A stretch of DNA of 64,000 bases from Selenomonadaceae bacterium (GTDB lineage Bacteria; Bacillota; Negativicutes; Selenomonadales; Selenomonadaceae). Of this stretch, positions 17,553 to 26,158 are shown piece after piece. The translations under genes and the position numbers were made by a program. The notes beneath the pieces are model-generated. The model saw nothing but the letters and a program-made list of their open reading frames with translations, did no database searches and was not told the DNA's origin. Position 1 is the first letter of the stretch. Each line of letters begins with the position of its first letter. Where the stretch lies: positions 1-64,000 of the forward strand of contig JAFRSO010000015.1 of NCBI GenBank assembly GCA_017427545.1, read 5' to 3'.

Positions 17553-17586
17553 AAAACCGACTTGACCAAGTGCCGAGTCGGTTTTC
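17553..17586 (+). terminator. terminator of dhaKLM
   Basis: AAAACCGACT pairs with AGTCGGTTTT, with T residues in the right arm serving as the tail. Confidence 0.88.
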
Positions 17587-17610
17587 TAATAATAGCATAT
17601 TCTATTGGAA

Positions 17611-17785
17611 AGAGGCCGTCATGGATGGCGGCCGCCGCGACCACGACGCAGGAAGCGTCGTTAGCGGCACTCTACTTTTCGGGTGGTCTTAACGTTGAAG
17701 TCACGAGGACTAACGCCCCTGCGAGGCGTCTTTTCTTTTTGCTACTTTTTCTTTGGACGCGCAAAGAAAAAGTAGTTCAATAAAC
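17611..17785 (+). repeat. composite palindromic repeat, copy A
   Basis: Contains three self-complementary parts: a GGCCGTCA-type stem, ACGACGC/GCGTCGT, and the long hairpin CTACTTTTTCTTTG/CAAAGAAAAAGTAG. Copy B at 33414-33534 is its reverse complement but lacks an internal block of about 55 bp present here. Reads as an intergenic mobile or REP-like element. The rest of the gap to 17821 shows nothing else. Confidence 0.88.
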
Positions 17786-17821
17786 CAAAAGTAGATTTAA
17801 ACATAAAATCATTACCAAGGC

Positions 17822-19204
17822 TTAATTTTCGACAGGATCATCAAAGCCGATAATCCACGTGGCGATAAATCCGACAATATACGATATGACCAGCCCAATT
17901 AAGTAGACGGGAACATTATTTGTAGTGGCGGCAAGCGGCAATCCAGAAATGCCTAACGTCGCGGCACCGACAGTGAATGACGCCACAAATGCTCCGCCGA
18001 ATGCCCCGCCTATGCACGCGCAAATAAACGGTTTGAACAGCGGGAAAGTCACGCCGTAAATCAGCGGTTCACCGACACCCATCATGCCGACGGGTAATGC
18101 TGAAGCTATCGTTTTCTTGAGGAATTTATTTTTTGTCTTGAAGTAAACCGCGATTGACGCGCCGACTTGACCTGCACCCGCCATTGCCAAAATCGGCAAC
18201 AAAATTGTCACGCCGAATTGCGCAATTAAATCGACGTGAATCGGCGTCATTGCCTGATGAATTCCCAACATGACCAGCGGCAACCATACTCCCGCCAAAA
18301 TGAATCCGACGAATGCTCCGCCCGATTGAATTGCAGTTGTGGCCGCCGAGCCGATTGCGTCCGAGACTGCGCCGCCGACAGGTTGCAATAATAGGACTGC
18401 CGCCGCCCCCGCGATTAAAACTGTCACCAGCGGCGTCAAGAACAGGTCGAACATTTCGGGGATAATTTTATGCAATTTCCCTTCGAGCCATGAAGCGAAT
18501 GCCGCCACGATTATTACCGAGATAACTCCGCCGCGTCCGGGGACAAATGGCGTGTTGAAAATGCTTATATTGGCAAGACCGGGATGCGTCATCAATGCCG
18601 CCAATACTCCGCCCAAAATCGGTGTGCCGCCGAAAATTTTTGACGCGTTGATTCCGACGAATAAATTCATGCCCCAAAAAACTGCATTGCCGGCAACCAT
18701 TGCAAGTTGAATTCCCTTTTCATTGGCAAGCGCGGGAGAAATTTTTATCATCACACCGACGATACCTGTTATCAAGCCGCACGCGATAAATCCCGGTATC
18801 AGCGGCGTAAATATACTCGAAATTTTCTTGAAGAACAACTTCACGGGCGTAGCATTTTGCTTGCGAATTTTTTCATGGAGAGCTTTACCGTCGCCGATTT
18901 TAATTTCACCGACCTTGACGGTATTTGTCGCCTCCAAAATTTTATTGACCGCGCTGGTGACAGTCGTCGCCCTTCCAACGCCGAGGATAACTTGAACTTC
19001 GTCGCCGTCCTCATTGACGCCCAAAACGCCGTCGATTTTCTTCAACGCCTCAATCATGTACTCGTTCTTTTCAATCAGTTGAAGTCTCAAGCGCGTCATG
19101 CAATTCGTCGCCTGAATCACGTTGGAGTAAAGAACGTTGCCGCTGCCGCCGACCGTGTTTAAAATGTTCTTTGCCAGCTCGTCAGTCTTATCTGTCTTGT
19201 TAAT
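17822..19204 (-). CDS. PTS EIIBC component, MurP-like (N-acetylmuramic acid)
   Basis: About 460 aa. The EIIB domain carries the phospho-Cys in QATNCMTRLRL. The EIIC membrane domain has FGGTPILGGVLAALMTHPGL and VPGRGGVISV, and GVGEPLIYGVTFPLF near the end. These resemble MurP and sucrose-type carriers; MurNAc is favoured because murQ and mupG occur at 53-55 kb. There is no EIIA domain, which fits MurP using a general EIIA. Homologous sequence (TDELAKNILNTVGG) continues upstream of the first GTG at 19120 but no ATG, GTG or TTG precedes it. An ATT at 19204, 9 bp after GGGAG, is the best start. Confidence 0.82.
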   Translation of the reverse strand: MNKTDKTDELAKNILNTVGGSGNVLYSNVIQATNCMTRLRLQLIEKNEYMIEALKKIDGVLGVNEDGDEVQVILGVGRATTVTSAVNKILEATNTVKVGEIKIGDGKALHEKIRKQNATPVKLFFKKISSIFTPLIPGFIACGLITGIVGVMIKISPALANEKGIQLAMVAGNAVFWGMNLFVGINASKIFGGTPILGGVLAALMTHPGLANISIFNTPFVPGRGGVISVIIVAAFASWLEGKLHKIIPEMFDLFLTPLVTVLIAGAAAVLLLQPVGGAVSDAIGSAATTAIQSGGAFVGFILAGVWLPLVMLGIHQAMTPIHVDLIAQFGVTILLPILAMAGAGQVGASIAVYFKTKNKFLKKTIASALPVGMMGVGEPLIYGVTFPLFKPFICACIGGAFGGAFVASFTVGAATLGISGLPLAATTNNVPVYLIGLVISYIVGFIATWIIGFDDPVEN

Positions 19205-19220
19205 CGTAATCGTCTCCCTT

Positions 19221-19280
19221 TTAGCTGCTAGCTGCTAGCTGTTAGAAAAACTCCTAATTCCTAACTCCTCACTCCTAACT
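19221..19280. repeat. TAGCTGC / CTAACTC tandem-repeat tract
   Basis: Two unit types meet here: TTAGCTGCTAGCTGCTAGCTG on one side and CTAATTC, CTAACTC, CTCACTC on the other. The stop codon of the transglutaminase-like gene (TAG) falls inside its edge. Confidence 0.88.
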
Positions 19281-19872
19281 AATAAAGCGGCTCAAAATAT
19301 CCCCAACGCACTTCAGCATCATAATAGGCACCGGGCGTATCGTCATAAGTCACGCAAAATCGATAGTAGCTGCTGCCGCCGATATTGTCATCAATCTGCG
19401 GGTCGAAAACATATTCCACGCCGTCAATCGCAATGACGCACCAGATATGCCCCGTGTAACCGCCGTTAGCGCGCGCCGTCTGGCCGTAAACCGTGTAGCA
19501 ATTCAAGCCGATAGCCCTCGTCAATGCGGCAAATGCACAGGAATAATCATCGCAAGCCCCGACGTGTCCGACTAACATTCCGTAAGCGCGGGCAGGTCCG
19601 TTTGCTTCGGGAAATTCAAGCCTCAAAACGTTGTCGCCGTAAGTGCAGGTGTCGACGAGATAATTATAACATGCCAAAACTTTATCGTAGGTAGACATGC
19701 CGTCGTAAGTTATCTGATTGAGCGTCTGCCAAACAATTTCGTCGCAATAGTCCGCGCCCGTCGATGTCGGATAAAGTTCCGCGCTGTTCAAAACATATTC
19801 AGCTTGAGCCGCCTTCGCCGAACCCGTCATCAAAATCAAAATCGCCGCGCAAGCTACAAAAAATTTTTTCAT
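19279..19872 (-). CDS. secreted transglutaminase-like protein
   Basis: A 197-aa protein with a signal peptide (MKKFFVACAAILILMTGSAKA). The papain-like triad of the transglutaminase core is visible: Cys in GHVGACDDYSCAFAALTRAIG near residue 107, His in YTGHIWCVIAIDG near 141, Asp in EYVFDPQID near 155. Such bacterial domains act as proteases or amidases rather than cross-linkers. The start overlaps the stop of the upstream phytase gene by 4 bp, suggesting joint export. Activity is inferred. Confidence 0.83.
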   Translation of the reverse strand: MKKFFVACAAILILMTGSAKAAQAEYVLNSAELYPTSTGADYCDEIVWQTLNQITYDGMSTYDKVLACYNYLVDTCTYGDNVLRLEFPEANGPARAYGMLVGHVGACDDYSCAFAALTRAIGLNCYTVYGQTARANGGYTGHIWCVIAIDGVEYVFDPQIDDNIGGSSYYRFCVTYDDTPGAYYDAEVRWGYFEPLY

Positions 19873-20801
19873 CGGTCAACCTCCCGCAACCACTCACTCC
19901 ACTGCAAGCCGATTTGCTCCGAACGCGTACCTTGCACAAAATCATAGAACAGCCGAATTTTTTTAGCACGGTCGCGAGCCATTTTCGCGTACCAATCGTT
20001 GCCTTCAGGCTCAAGCAAAAGATTCGATCCGCCCAAAAGATAATGACGCTTGCAAATTTCCTCCAAAGACACGTCGGGATTTTTCATGATGTCGTACATG
20101 ACCAGAAAAGTTGTCGTCCGACCATGACCGGCTTGACAGTGGAAATGCAACCAGGCATTTTCGGGAAGATTGGCTACAAAAATTATAAAGTCGTCGACAA
20201 TTTCAGGCGCGGGGAATTGCATATCGGCCGCCGCAAATCTGACGTACTCGAAGCCGATTTTTTCGGAAGCATCGCGTTCAGTCTGAACCACGCGCGGAAT
20301 TATCATTATCGGCTTGAAAAGTTTCGTGTCAGCATTGCCCAAAGGCTTGAAAGTCGTTTCCACGCCGCGAAGTTTTTTCAGCTGCTCAACTTCAATCGCC
20401 ATAACCTCGGAAGTATTTTTACCGGCATTGGCGGCATTGTGATCCGAATACCAACTTACCGGCAATGAGTTCGCGAAGCCGTGACTTTCCTGCCGCAAAT
20501 CAAGCAGAAAAATTTTTGCGTCGGGTTCAAGGTCGTGAATTTTTTCTTGAAGCGTCTTCAATGCGGCTAAGGAAGGTTGCCCGCTCGCCGAAGCATGAAG
20601 ATTTTCCATGCCTTGACGCGTCGGTTCATTTCCGCGAAGAGTATTTTGCCAATCGTCCGTCATCAACCGAAAATCTCTCAACTCGGCGGAAGCTGTCCCG
20701 TCCAATCGCCACGTGTCGGGTATTTTTTTTGCACTCGTCACAGAAAAAATCGACGCGCTTAAAAATAAAATCAGCACGCCGAAAAAAATTTTCCTAGCCA
20801 C
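19869..20801 (-). CDS. PTP-like cysteine phytase (myo-inositol hexakisphosphate phosphatase family)
   Basis: A 310-aa secreted protein with an N-terminal signal peptide ending near SVTSA. The CX5R active site is HCQAGHGRTTTF near residue 219, with the conserved HFHC lead-in and the general-acid region DDFIIFVANLPENAW before it. Selenomonas ruminantium phytase has the same layout, with HCEAGVGRTT. Ours has His instead of Val in the loop, which may shift specificity. It would strip phosphates from phytate in the periplasm or outside. It is translationally coupled to the transglutaminase-like gene. Confidence 0.88.
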   Translation of the reverse strand: MARKIFFGVLILFLSASIFSVTSAKKIPDTWRLDGTASAELRDFRLMTDDWQNTLRGNEPTRQGMENLHASASGQPSLAALKTLQEKIHDLEPDAKIFLLDLRQESHGFANSLPVSWYSDHNAANAGKNTSEVMAIEVEQLKKLRGVETTFKPLGNADTKLFKPIMIIPRVVQTERDASEKIGFEYVRFAAADMQFPAPEIVDDFIIFVANLPENAWLHFHCQAGHGRTTTFLVMYDIMKNPDVSLEEICKRHYLLGGSNLLLEPEGNDWYAKMARDRAKKIRLFYDFVQGTRSEQIGLQWSEWLREVDR

Positions 20802-20865
20802 AATATTTCACTCCCCGAAAACTTTTTCAGGTTATTTTAATGTATCAGCCGCCGTTCCGTCAAGT

Positions 20866-23064
20866 TCAATCGGTATTCAGCGGGTCAATGTCAATGATAA
20901 CGTCGTTGCGCTTGTGCAGATTATGAGCTTGCAAAAATTTTCTCACGGCGGACAAATTCTCCGACTTAATCAGCAGCACAAACCGATAAATTCCGCGCAA
21001 GTTGGCAATGGCGGCGGGAATCGGCCCGAAAATTTCTTGACGCCCCGAAGGATTTTTTGCAATCTCCTCCTTGAAGGCGTCGCGAATTTCTTTTGCAAAA
21101 TTTTTGGCTTTATCCTCGTTCTTGTGCATGAAAATCAGCTTCACCATTCGGCAAAACGGCGGGAAAAAAATTTCTTCGCGATTAGGAATTTCGTTTAAAT
21201 AAAATTTTTCGTAATTCTGCTCGCAACCGCAACGAATCGCCGACGCGTTCACGTCATAGGCCTGCACGATAACTTTGCCGGGCAAATCCGCTCGACCTGC
21301 ACGACCTGCCGCCTGCGTTATCAGCTCAAAACAAGTTTCAGCCGCCCGAAAGTTTGAAAAGCTCAAAGCCGCGTCAGCATTCAAAACACCGACCGCCGTT
21401 ACTCCGCTGATATCGTGACCTTTCGCGACCATTTGCGTCCCAAATAAAATGTCGTACTCGTGAGCCGCGAAGGCGTCCAAAATTTTTTTATGCCCGAACT
21501 TACCGCCCGTCGAATCTCTGTCCATGCGCAAAACCTTGGCCTTGGGCAAAGAATTTTTCAACATCAGCTCCAATTTTTCAGTGCCCGTGCCCAAAAATTT
21601 TATGTGACGACTGCCGCATTTCGGACAAATTCTCGGCGGAATAATTTCAATTTCGCAATGATGACACCTCAACTTTCCGTCTGCGTGATAAGTCATCGGC
21701 AAGCCGCAATCGGGGCATTTTATAACCTCGCCGCATGATCTGCACATTACGACCGTTGACCAGCCCCGCCGATTTAACAGCAATATCGCCTGTTGACCTT
21801 CCGCCAAAGTTTTTTTCAACATCTCAATCAACGCTCGGCTCAAAACTGAACGATTGCCCGCTTGAAGTTCGCCGCGCATGTCCACGCATTCAACTTGCGG
21901 CAACGGATTGTTCAGCACCCGTCGCGGCATTTTTAACGGAATCAATTCGCCCTGCTCGGCTCGATAAAAATTTTCCAAACTCGGCGTCGCTGATCCGAAA
22001 ACTATCGCCGCGTTGTGAAATTTTGCAAGCTCCTCGGCGACAATGCGGGCATGATAATACGGCAATTTTGTATTCTGCTTGTAAGAATTATCCTGCTCCT
22101 CGTCGACGACAATCAGCCCGACATTATCAATCGGCGTGAAAAGTGCCGACCTCGCCCCGATAACAATTCCGACTTCGCCATTGCGTATCTTGTGGAAAGT
22201 GTCGCTCCGCTCGCCAATGCTCAACCGACTGTGAATAACCGCAACGTCCTCGAAATGCGCCTTGAAATTCTCGACCGCTTGACCCGTCAAAGCTATCTCC
22301 GGCACCAAAATTATCACCCGTCGACTAAGTTGCCGCGTTATTTTTGCCAGCTCAATATAAACTTGCGTCTTGCCCGAACTCGTCACGCCGTGCAATAAAA
22401 ATCCTTTGAACTTCCCCGCCGTCAAAAATTTTTTTACCGCCTCAATCGCCGCGACCTGTTCGACCGTCAATTCAAAACTTTTCGGAACAGGTTTTATCTT
22501 TGAGTAGCTGTCGCGGAAATTTCTTCGCTGCACAACCTTAACAAAACCTGCCTCGACCAATGCTTTTATTGTCTTTGCGGAAATTTTTCGTTCCTTCAAC
22601 TCCGACGCTGAAAGTTCACTCACCTCCGCCAAAAGTTTTAACAGCTTTAATTGCGCAGGAGCTTTCTTGAAATTTTTCTCGTCGAATTTTTTTGCAAGCC
22701 TCAAAAATTTTTCGTAGCGCACGGAAATTTTTTTGCATTTAGAGCCGGGCATAAACAAAGTCATCGTCTTTGACAGCGGGCAAAGATAAAATTCCGACAT
22801 CCAACGTGCCGCGCCCATCATGCTCGACGTAAACCACGGCTCCTCGTCGATAACGTCAAAAATTTTCTTCAGCGCGAATTCAAATTTTGTAGCGTCGTCA
22901 ACTTCACGCACACTCATAACAAAACCGTCGACTTTTACTTTCCCGAAAGGAACAATCACCCTCCAACCCGCCGTTAAAAATTTCAAACTTTCCGGCACAA
23001 GGTAAGTAAAATTTTTATTGATACTGTTCGCCGCGACATTAACGCAGACTTCAGCAATTACCAT
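20866..23064 (-). CDS. priA: primosomal protein N' (replication restart helicase PriA)
   Basis: A 732-aa DEAH-type helicase. The N-terminal DNA-binding domain starts VIAEVCVNVAANSINKNFTYLVP. Walker A is LLHGVTSSGKTQVY, the DEAH-like box is VVDEEQDNSYKQ, and the zinc-binding cysteines are in CRSCGEVIKCPDCG and CHHCE...CPKCGS. Late helicase motifs include FGTQMVAKGHD and QAAGRAGR. ATG at 23064 with GGAGGAG upstream is preferred; earlier starts lie inside the HEPN gene. Overlaps that gene by 14 bp. Confidence 0.96.
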   Translation of the reverse strand: MVIAEVCVNVAANSINKNFTYLVPESLKFLTAGWRVIVPFGKVKVDGFVMSVREVDDATKFEFALKKIFDVIDEEPWFTSSMMGAARWMSEFYLCPLSKTMTLFMPGSKCKKISVRYEKFLRLAKKFDEKNFKKAPAQLKLLKLLAEVSELSASELKERKISAKTIKALVEAGFVKVVQRRNFRDSYSKIKPVPKSFELTVEQVAAIEAVKKFLTAGKFKGFLLHGVTSSGKTQVYIELAKITRQLSRRVIILVPEIALTGQAVENFKAHFEDVAVIHSRLSIGERSDTFHKIRNGEVGIVIGARSALFTPIDNVGLIVVDEEQDNSYKQNTKLPYYHARIVAEELAKFHNAAIVFGSATPSLENFYRAEQGELIPLKMPRRVLNNPLPQVECVDMRGELQAGNRSVLSRALIEMLKKTLAEGQQAILLLNRRGWSTVVMCRSCGEVIKCPDCGLPMTYHADGKLRCHHCEIEIIPPRICPKCGSRHIKFLGTGTEKLELMLKNSLPKAKVLRMDRDSTGGKFGHKKILDAFAAHEYDILFGTQMVAKGHDISGVTAVGVLNADAALSFSNFRAAETCFELITQAAGRAGRADLPGKVIVQAYDVNASAIRCGCEQNYEKFYLNEIPNREEIFFPPFCRMVKLIFMHKNEDKAKNFAKEIRDAFKEEIAKNPSGRQEIFGPIPAAIANLRGIYRFVLLIKSENLSAVRKFLQAHNLHKRNDVIIDIDPLNTD

Positions 23065-23443
23065 TCGTCTCCTCCAAAAAATTTTTGACCGCCTCATAAA
23101 ACTCGACCGCGTGTTGATATTGAATTTCCGCCTGCTGTATTGACGCAATGAAAAAATCCTCATAATCGCAGTTATTTCTGGAATCAAAAGCATCCCCGAT
23201 ATAATCAGAAAATTTCACGTCAAAGATACCCGACTTAACATATTCGCGACGAAAGTAACTGATAACTGCCGAATGTTTTTTGAAATCAATTTCTCTTTCT
23301 GCCAACAGTGCACGAGCTGCATTAAATATCGCGTAGTAAGAATTACTTATAGAAATTTTGTAGCGACTTGTTTCTATCATTTCTGCAGATACTTCCAAAC
23401 GTTCTTTAGCAGAGTCTAATCTGTACTTAGTCAAATCACGCAA
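23051..23443 (-). CDS. HEPN-domain protein, toxin half of a HEPN/MNT pair
   Basis: A 130-aa helical protein. ISNSYYAIFNAARALLAE near residue 30 and REIDFKKHSAV give the R-x6-H motif of HEPN ribonucleases (COG1895 type). In known HEPN/MNT systems the MNT partner neutralises the HEPN protein by nucleotidylation. Here the MNT gene precedes it with an 8-bp overlap. TTG start. The stop lies inside the 5' end of priA, so its expression may be tied to priA. Confidence 0.87.
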   Translation of the reverse strand: MRDLTKYRLDSAKERLEVSAEMIETSRYKISISNSYYAIFNAARALLAEREIDFKKHSAVISYFRREYVKSGIFDVKFSDYIGDAFDSRNNCDYEDFFIASIQQAEIQYQHAVEFYEAVKNFLEETNGNC

Positions 23444-23774
23444 GACGAATCCCTTCTTTTAAAATATTTCTGTAGTAAGGAAGTTCATATTTGTATTTGT
23501 CAAACTCTCCTGCCGGAATAGCTGCTGCCGAAGTTATGATATCAAGTTCCAAGTCCATTCTGTTTATATCAGACCGAACAGCCCAACGCTTTTTTTGCAC
23601 GTCCAATCTTTCGCCCTTGACAATCGCGGCAAAATCAATATCCGAATCCTCGTCGAAATCGCCGCGAGCATAGGAGCCGTAAAGATAAATCGCCTCAATG
23701 TCGGAGCCGTAAGCCTTGCGATAAGCCGCCACCACTCGTCGACAAATTTCATCCATATGCGGCATTGCGTTCAT
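23436..23774 (-). CDS. MNT-type nucleotidyltransferase, antitoxin half
   Basis: A 112-aa minimal nucleotidyltransferase. The motif GSYARGDFDEDSDIDF near residue 34 fits GSx10DxD, and a third acidic residue follows in MDLELDIITS. These are the catalytic metal ligands of MntA-type antitoxins. ATG start with GGGGGAATTGAT upstream; overlaps the HEPN gene by 8 bp. It is divergent from hypF. Confidence 0.88.
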   Translation of the reverse strand: MNAMPHMDEICRRVVAAYRKAYGSDIEAIYLYGSYARGDFDEDSDIDFAAIVKGERLDVQKKRWAVRSDINRMDLELDIITSAAAIPAGEFDKYKYELPYYRNILKEGIRLA

Positions 23775-23875
23775 ATCAATTCCCCCAAAAATTTTTTCAG
23801 CGGCAAGTATATCACTTTTTGAGCCTCTCGAACAGGCGGAAGTTTTCTGCTACAATCGGCGCGGAGGTGAAAACT

Positions 23876-26128
23876 TTGCTCAACATAAAAATTTTCGGGA
23901 TTGTGCAAGGCGTAGGATTTCGTCCGTTCGTGAAAAATCTTGCAGACGCCAATAAAATTTTCGGCAACGTCGCCAATCGCGGTTCATACGTCGAAATTTT
24001 TGCTCAAGGTTCCGACTTCGACTTGAAAAATTTTCTCGACGCGCTCCAAAGTCAAAATCCTCCGCGCTCCACGATTTTAAAACTCGACGTGAATCATCTG
24101 CCCGACAAAAATTTTGACGACTTCCAAATTATCGACAGCGTTCACGAGGCGGGAGATATTTTCGTTTCACCCGACATTGCCATTTGCGAAAAATGCGCCG
24201 CTGAACTTTTCGAGCCGAACAATCGCAGATATTTGCACCCGTTCATAAATTGCACGGCTTGCGGGCCGAGGTTGACGATTTTAAAAAACATGCCTTACGA
24301 CCGCGAACGCACTTCGATGAGTGATTTTCCAATGTGCGACGCTTGCGCCGAAGAATATTTTAACCCGACTTCGCGACGCTTCGACGCTCAACCCGTTTGC
24401 TGTAATGATTGCGGCCCCAAAGTTTATCTAATTAGGAGTGAGGAGGTAGGAGTTAGGAGTTGGGAGGCCATTAAGCACGTCCGAAAAATTTTGGCGAGTG
24501 GCGGCATTGTCGCGATTAAAGGTATCGGCGGATTTCATTTGGCTTGCGACGCTAAAAATTTTTCTGCAGTTCAACGCCTACGCGATTCCAAAACTCGTCC
24601 GACGAAACCTTTTGCCGTCATGTTCAAAGATATTTCTTCCGTCGAACGCAAATGTTTCCTATCCGACGTGGAGAAAAAATTTCTGGACTCTCCGCAAAAG
24701 CCGATTGTGTTGTTAGGGAAAAGGGAAATGGGAACCGGGAAAAGGATTGCCGAAAATGTCGCGCCGAATATAAATCGCCTCGGCGTCATGCTGCCATACA
24801 CGCCGCTGCATTTGCTGATATTCAATTTCCCTGACGAAATTAAAAATTTCCCCGACGCACTTGTCATGACGAGCGGCAATCCTTCGGGCGTCCCGATTAC
24901 AATTGATGACGATGACGCGCTGAAAAATTTCGACTACTGCGACGCGATTTTGAGCCATGACAGAAAAATTCTTCTGCGCGCTGATGATTCGGTTATGGAT
25001 TTTATCGACGGCCGCCCGTCAATGATTCGTCGAAGCCGCGGTTATGCTCCCTTGCCGATTTTCTACGACCATGCCGCAAAAAAATCTGTCCTTGCGATTG
25101 GCGGCGAACTCAAAAATACTTTTTGCCTGGCGAAGAACAATCTGCTTTACGCCTCGCCATATATCGGAGATGTAAGCGATCTGCGCACGGTTGAAGTCTT
25201 GAAAAGTTCGATTGCCCGCATGAGTGATTTATTGGAAATTCAGCCCGAAGTCATTGCCTGCGACTTGCACCCGCGCTATCAGACGACCGCTCTTGCCGAA
25301 AAAATTTCTGCCGAACTTCAAATCCCGCTTGTGAAAGTTCAACATCATTACGCGCACATTTTGAGTTGCATGGCGGAAAATAATTTTGGCGGCGAAGTTA
25401 TCGGCGTGGCATTTGACGGGACTGGTTACGGCACTGACGGGACGATTTGGGGCGGAGAATTTTTTATCTGTGACACGAAAAATTTTGAGCGGGCGGCGTC
25501 GATTGAAAGTTTCACTCAAGCGGGCGGCGATAAAAGTTCTCGCGAAGGTTGGCGCATTGCCCTTGCCCTTATGAAAAATTTTGAGCTTGCCCGCGAATTG
25601 AATCTTGCAAATGACGCTGAACTCCTCGGACAAAAATTTTTGCTGGAGAAAAATATTAATTGTGTGAAGTCGACGAGCGTCGGGAGAATTTTTGATGCGG
25701 TGGCGGCGATTTTGGGCGTGTGTAAAATTTCGAGCTACGAAGGTGAAGCGGCTATGAGACTTCAAGCCTGCGCTGAAAAAGCAATGCGAAATGCGCAAGG
25801 CGTAATGCGTAATGAAAAATTTTCTACTGCTGAAATTTTTGACGAGATTTTGACGCGGCGATTGAATGGCGAAAATATTTTTGATTTGGCGAGACTTTTT
25901 CACGAACGATTAGCCGAAATGACTGCTCAAGTTTGCGAGGAATTGAGCGTGCGGACAAAAATAAAAACCGTCGCATTGAGCGGCGGAGTTTTTCAAAATT
26001 CGTTGCTGACTTCGCTGACGATTGAAAAATTGCGACGTCGAGGTTTAAAAGTTTTGCGCCATGAATTGATCCCGCCCAATGACGGCGGAATTTGTATCGG
26101 GCAAGCCCTGTTAGCTGCTATTCCCTAG
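23876..26128 (+). CDS. hypF: carbamoyltransferase HypF (NiFe hydrogenase maturation)
   Basis: Makes the carbamoyl donor for the CN ligands of NiFe hydrogenases. Domains in order over 750 aa: acylphosphatase (FGIVQGVGFRPFV), two zinc fingers (CEKCAAE...CTACGPR and CDACAEE...CNDCGPK), a YrdC-like domain (GGIVAIKGIGGFHLACDA), and a Kae1-like domain (HHYAHILSCMAE, GVAFDGTGYG, SGGVFQNSLL). A TTG at 23876 after GGAGGTG is preferred. Three short tandem-repeat tracts are embedded in frame in linker regions, and the last residues (LLAAIP) and stop come from a fourth. No other hyp gene is in the window. Confidence 0.95.
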   Translation: MLNIKIFGIVQGVGFRPFVKNLADANKIFGNVANRGSYVEIFAQGSDFDLKNFLDALQSQNPPRSTILKLDVNHLPDKNFDDFQIIDSVHEAGDIFVSPDIAICEKCAAELFEPNNRRYLHPFINCTACGPRLTILKNMPYDRERTSMSDFPMCDACAEEYFNPTSRRFDAQPVCCNDCGPKVYLIRSEEVGVRSWEAIKHVRKILASGGIVAIKGIGGFHLACDAKNFSAVQRLRDSKTRPTKPFAVMFKDISSVERKCFLSDVEKKFLDSPQKPIVLLGKREMGTGKRIAENVAPNINRLGVMLPYTPLHLLIFNFPDEIKNFPDALVMTSGNPSGVPITIDDDDALKNFDYCDAILSHDRKILLRADDSVMDFIDGRPSMIRRSRGYAPLPIFYDHAAKKSVLAIGGELKNTFCLAKNNLLYASPYIGDVSDLRTVEVLKSSIARMSDLLEIQPEVIACDLHPRYQTTALAEKISAELQIPLVKVQHHYAHILSCMAENNFGGEVIGVAFDGTGYGTDGTIWGGEFFICDTKNFERAASIESFTQAGGDKSSREGWRIALALMKNFELARELNLANDAELLGQKFLLEKNINCVKSTSVGRIFDAVAAILGVCKISSYEGEAAMRLQACAEKAMRNAQGVMRNEKFSTAEIFDEILTRRLNGENIFDLARLFHERLAEMTAQVCEELSVRTKIKTVALSGGVFQNSLLTSLTIEKLRRRGLKVLRHELIPPNDGGICIGQALLAAIP
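24432..24467. repeat. TTAGGAG-type tract inside hypF
   Basis: TTAGGAGTGAGGAGGTAGGA and further TTAGGAG units read in frame as part of IRSEEVGVRSWEAI, between the zinc fingers and the YrdC-like domain. Same units as the intergenic tract at 33247. Confidence 0.88.
24713..24745. repeat. GGGAAA-type tract inside hypF
   Basis: TTAGGGAAAAGGGAAATGGG and further units read as LGKREMGTGK in a linker of the YrdC-like domain. Same unit type as the tract inside mtaD at 61019. Confidence 0.8.
25781..25817. repeat. AATGCG-type tract inside hypF
   Basis: GCAATGCGAAATGCGCAAGG and following TAATGCG units read as AMRNAQGVMRNE in the Kae1-like domain. Same units as the tract after exoA at 63873. Confidence 0.85.
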
Positions 26129-26158
26129 TCCCTAGTTCCTAGTTCCTAGTTCCTAAAA
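26108..26158. repeat. CTAGTTC-type tract joining hypF and the DUF4127 gene
   Basis: Supplies the end of hypF (LLAAIP, TAG) on the plus strand. On the minus strand it supplies the stop (TAG) of the convergent DUF4127 gene. Confidence 0.9.

Noticed and set aside
17433-17783. A 116-residue plus-strand frame running from dhaM into the following gap.
   Set aside because: It overlaps dhaM in another frame, and its end is the palindromic repeat element rather than protein-like sequence.
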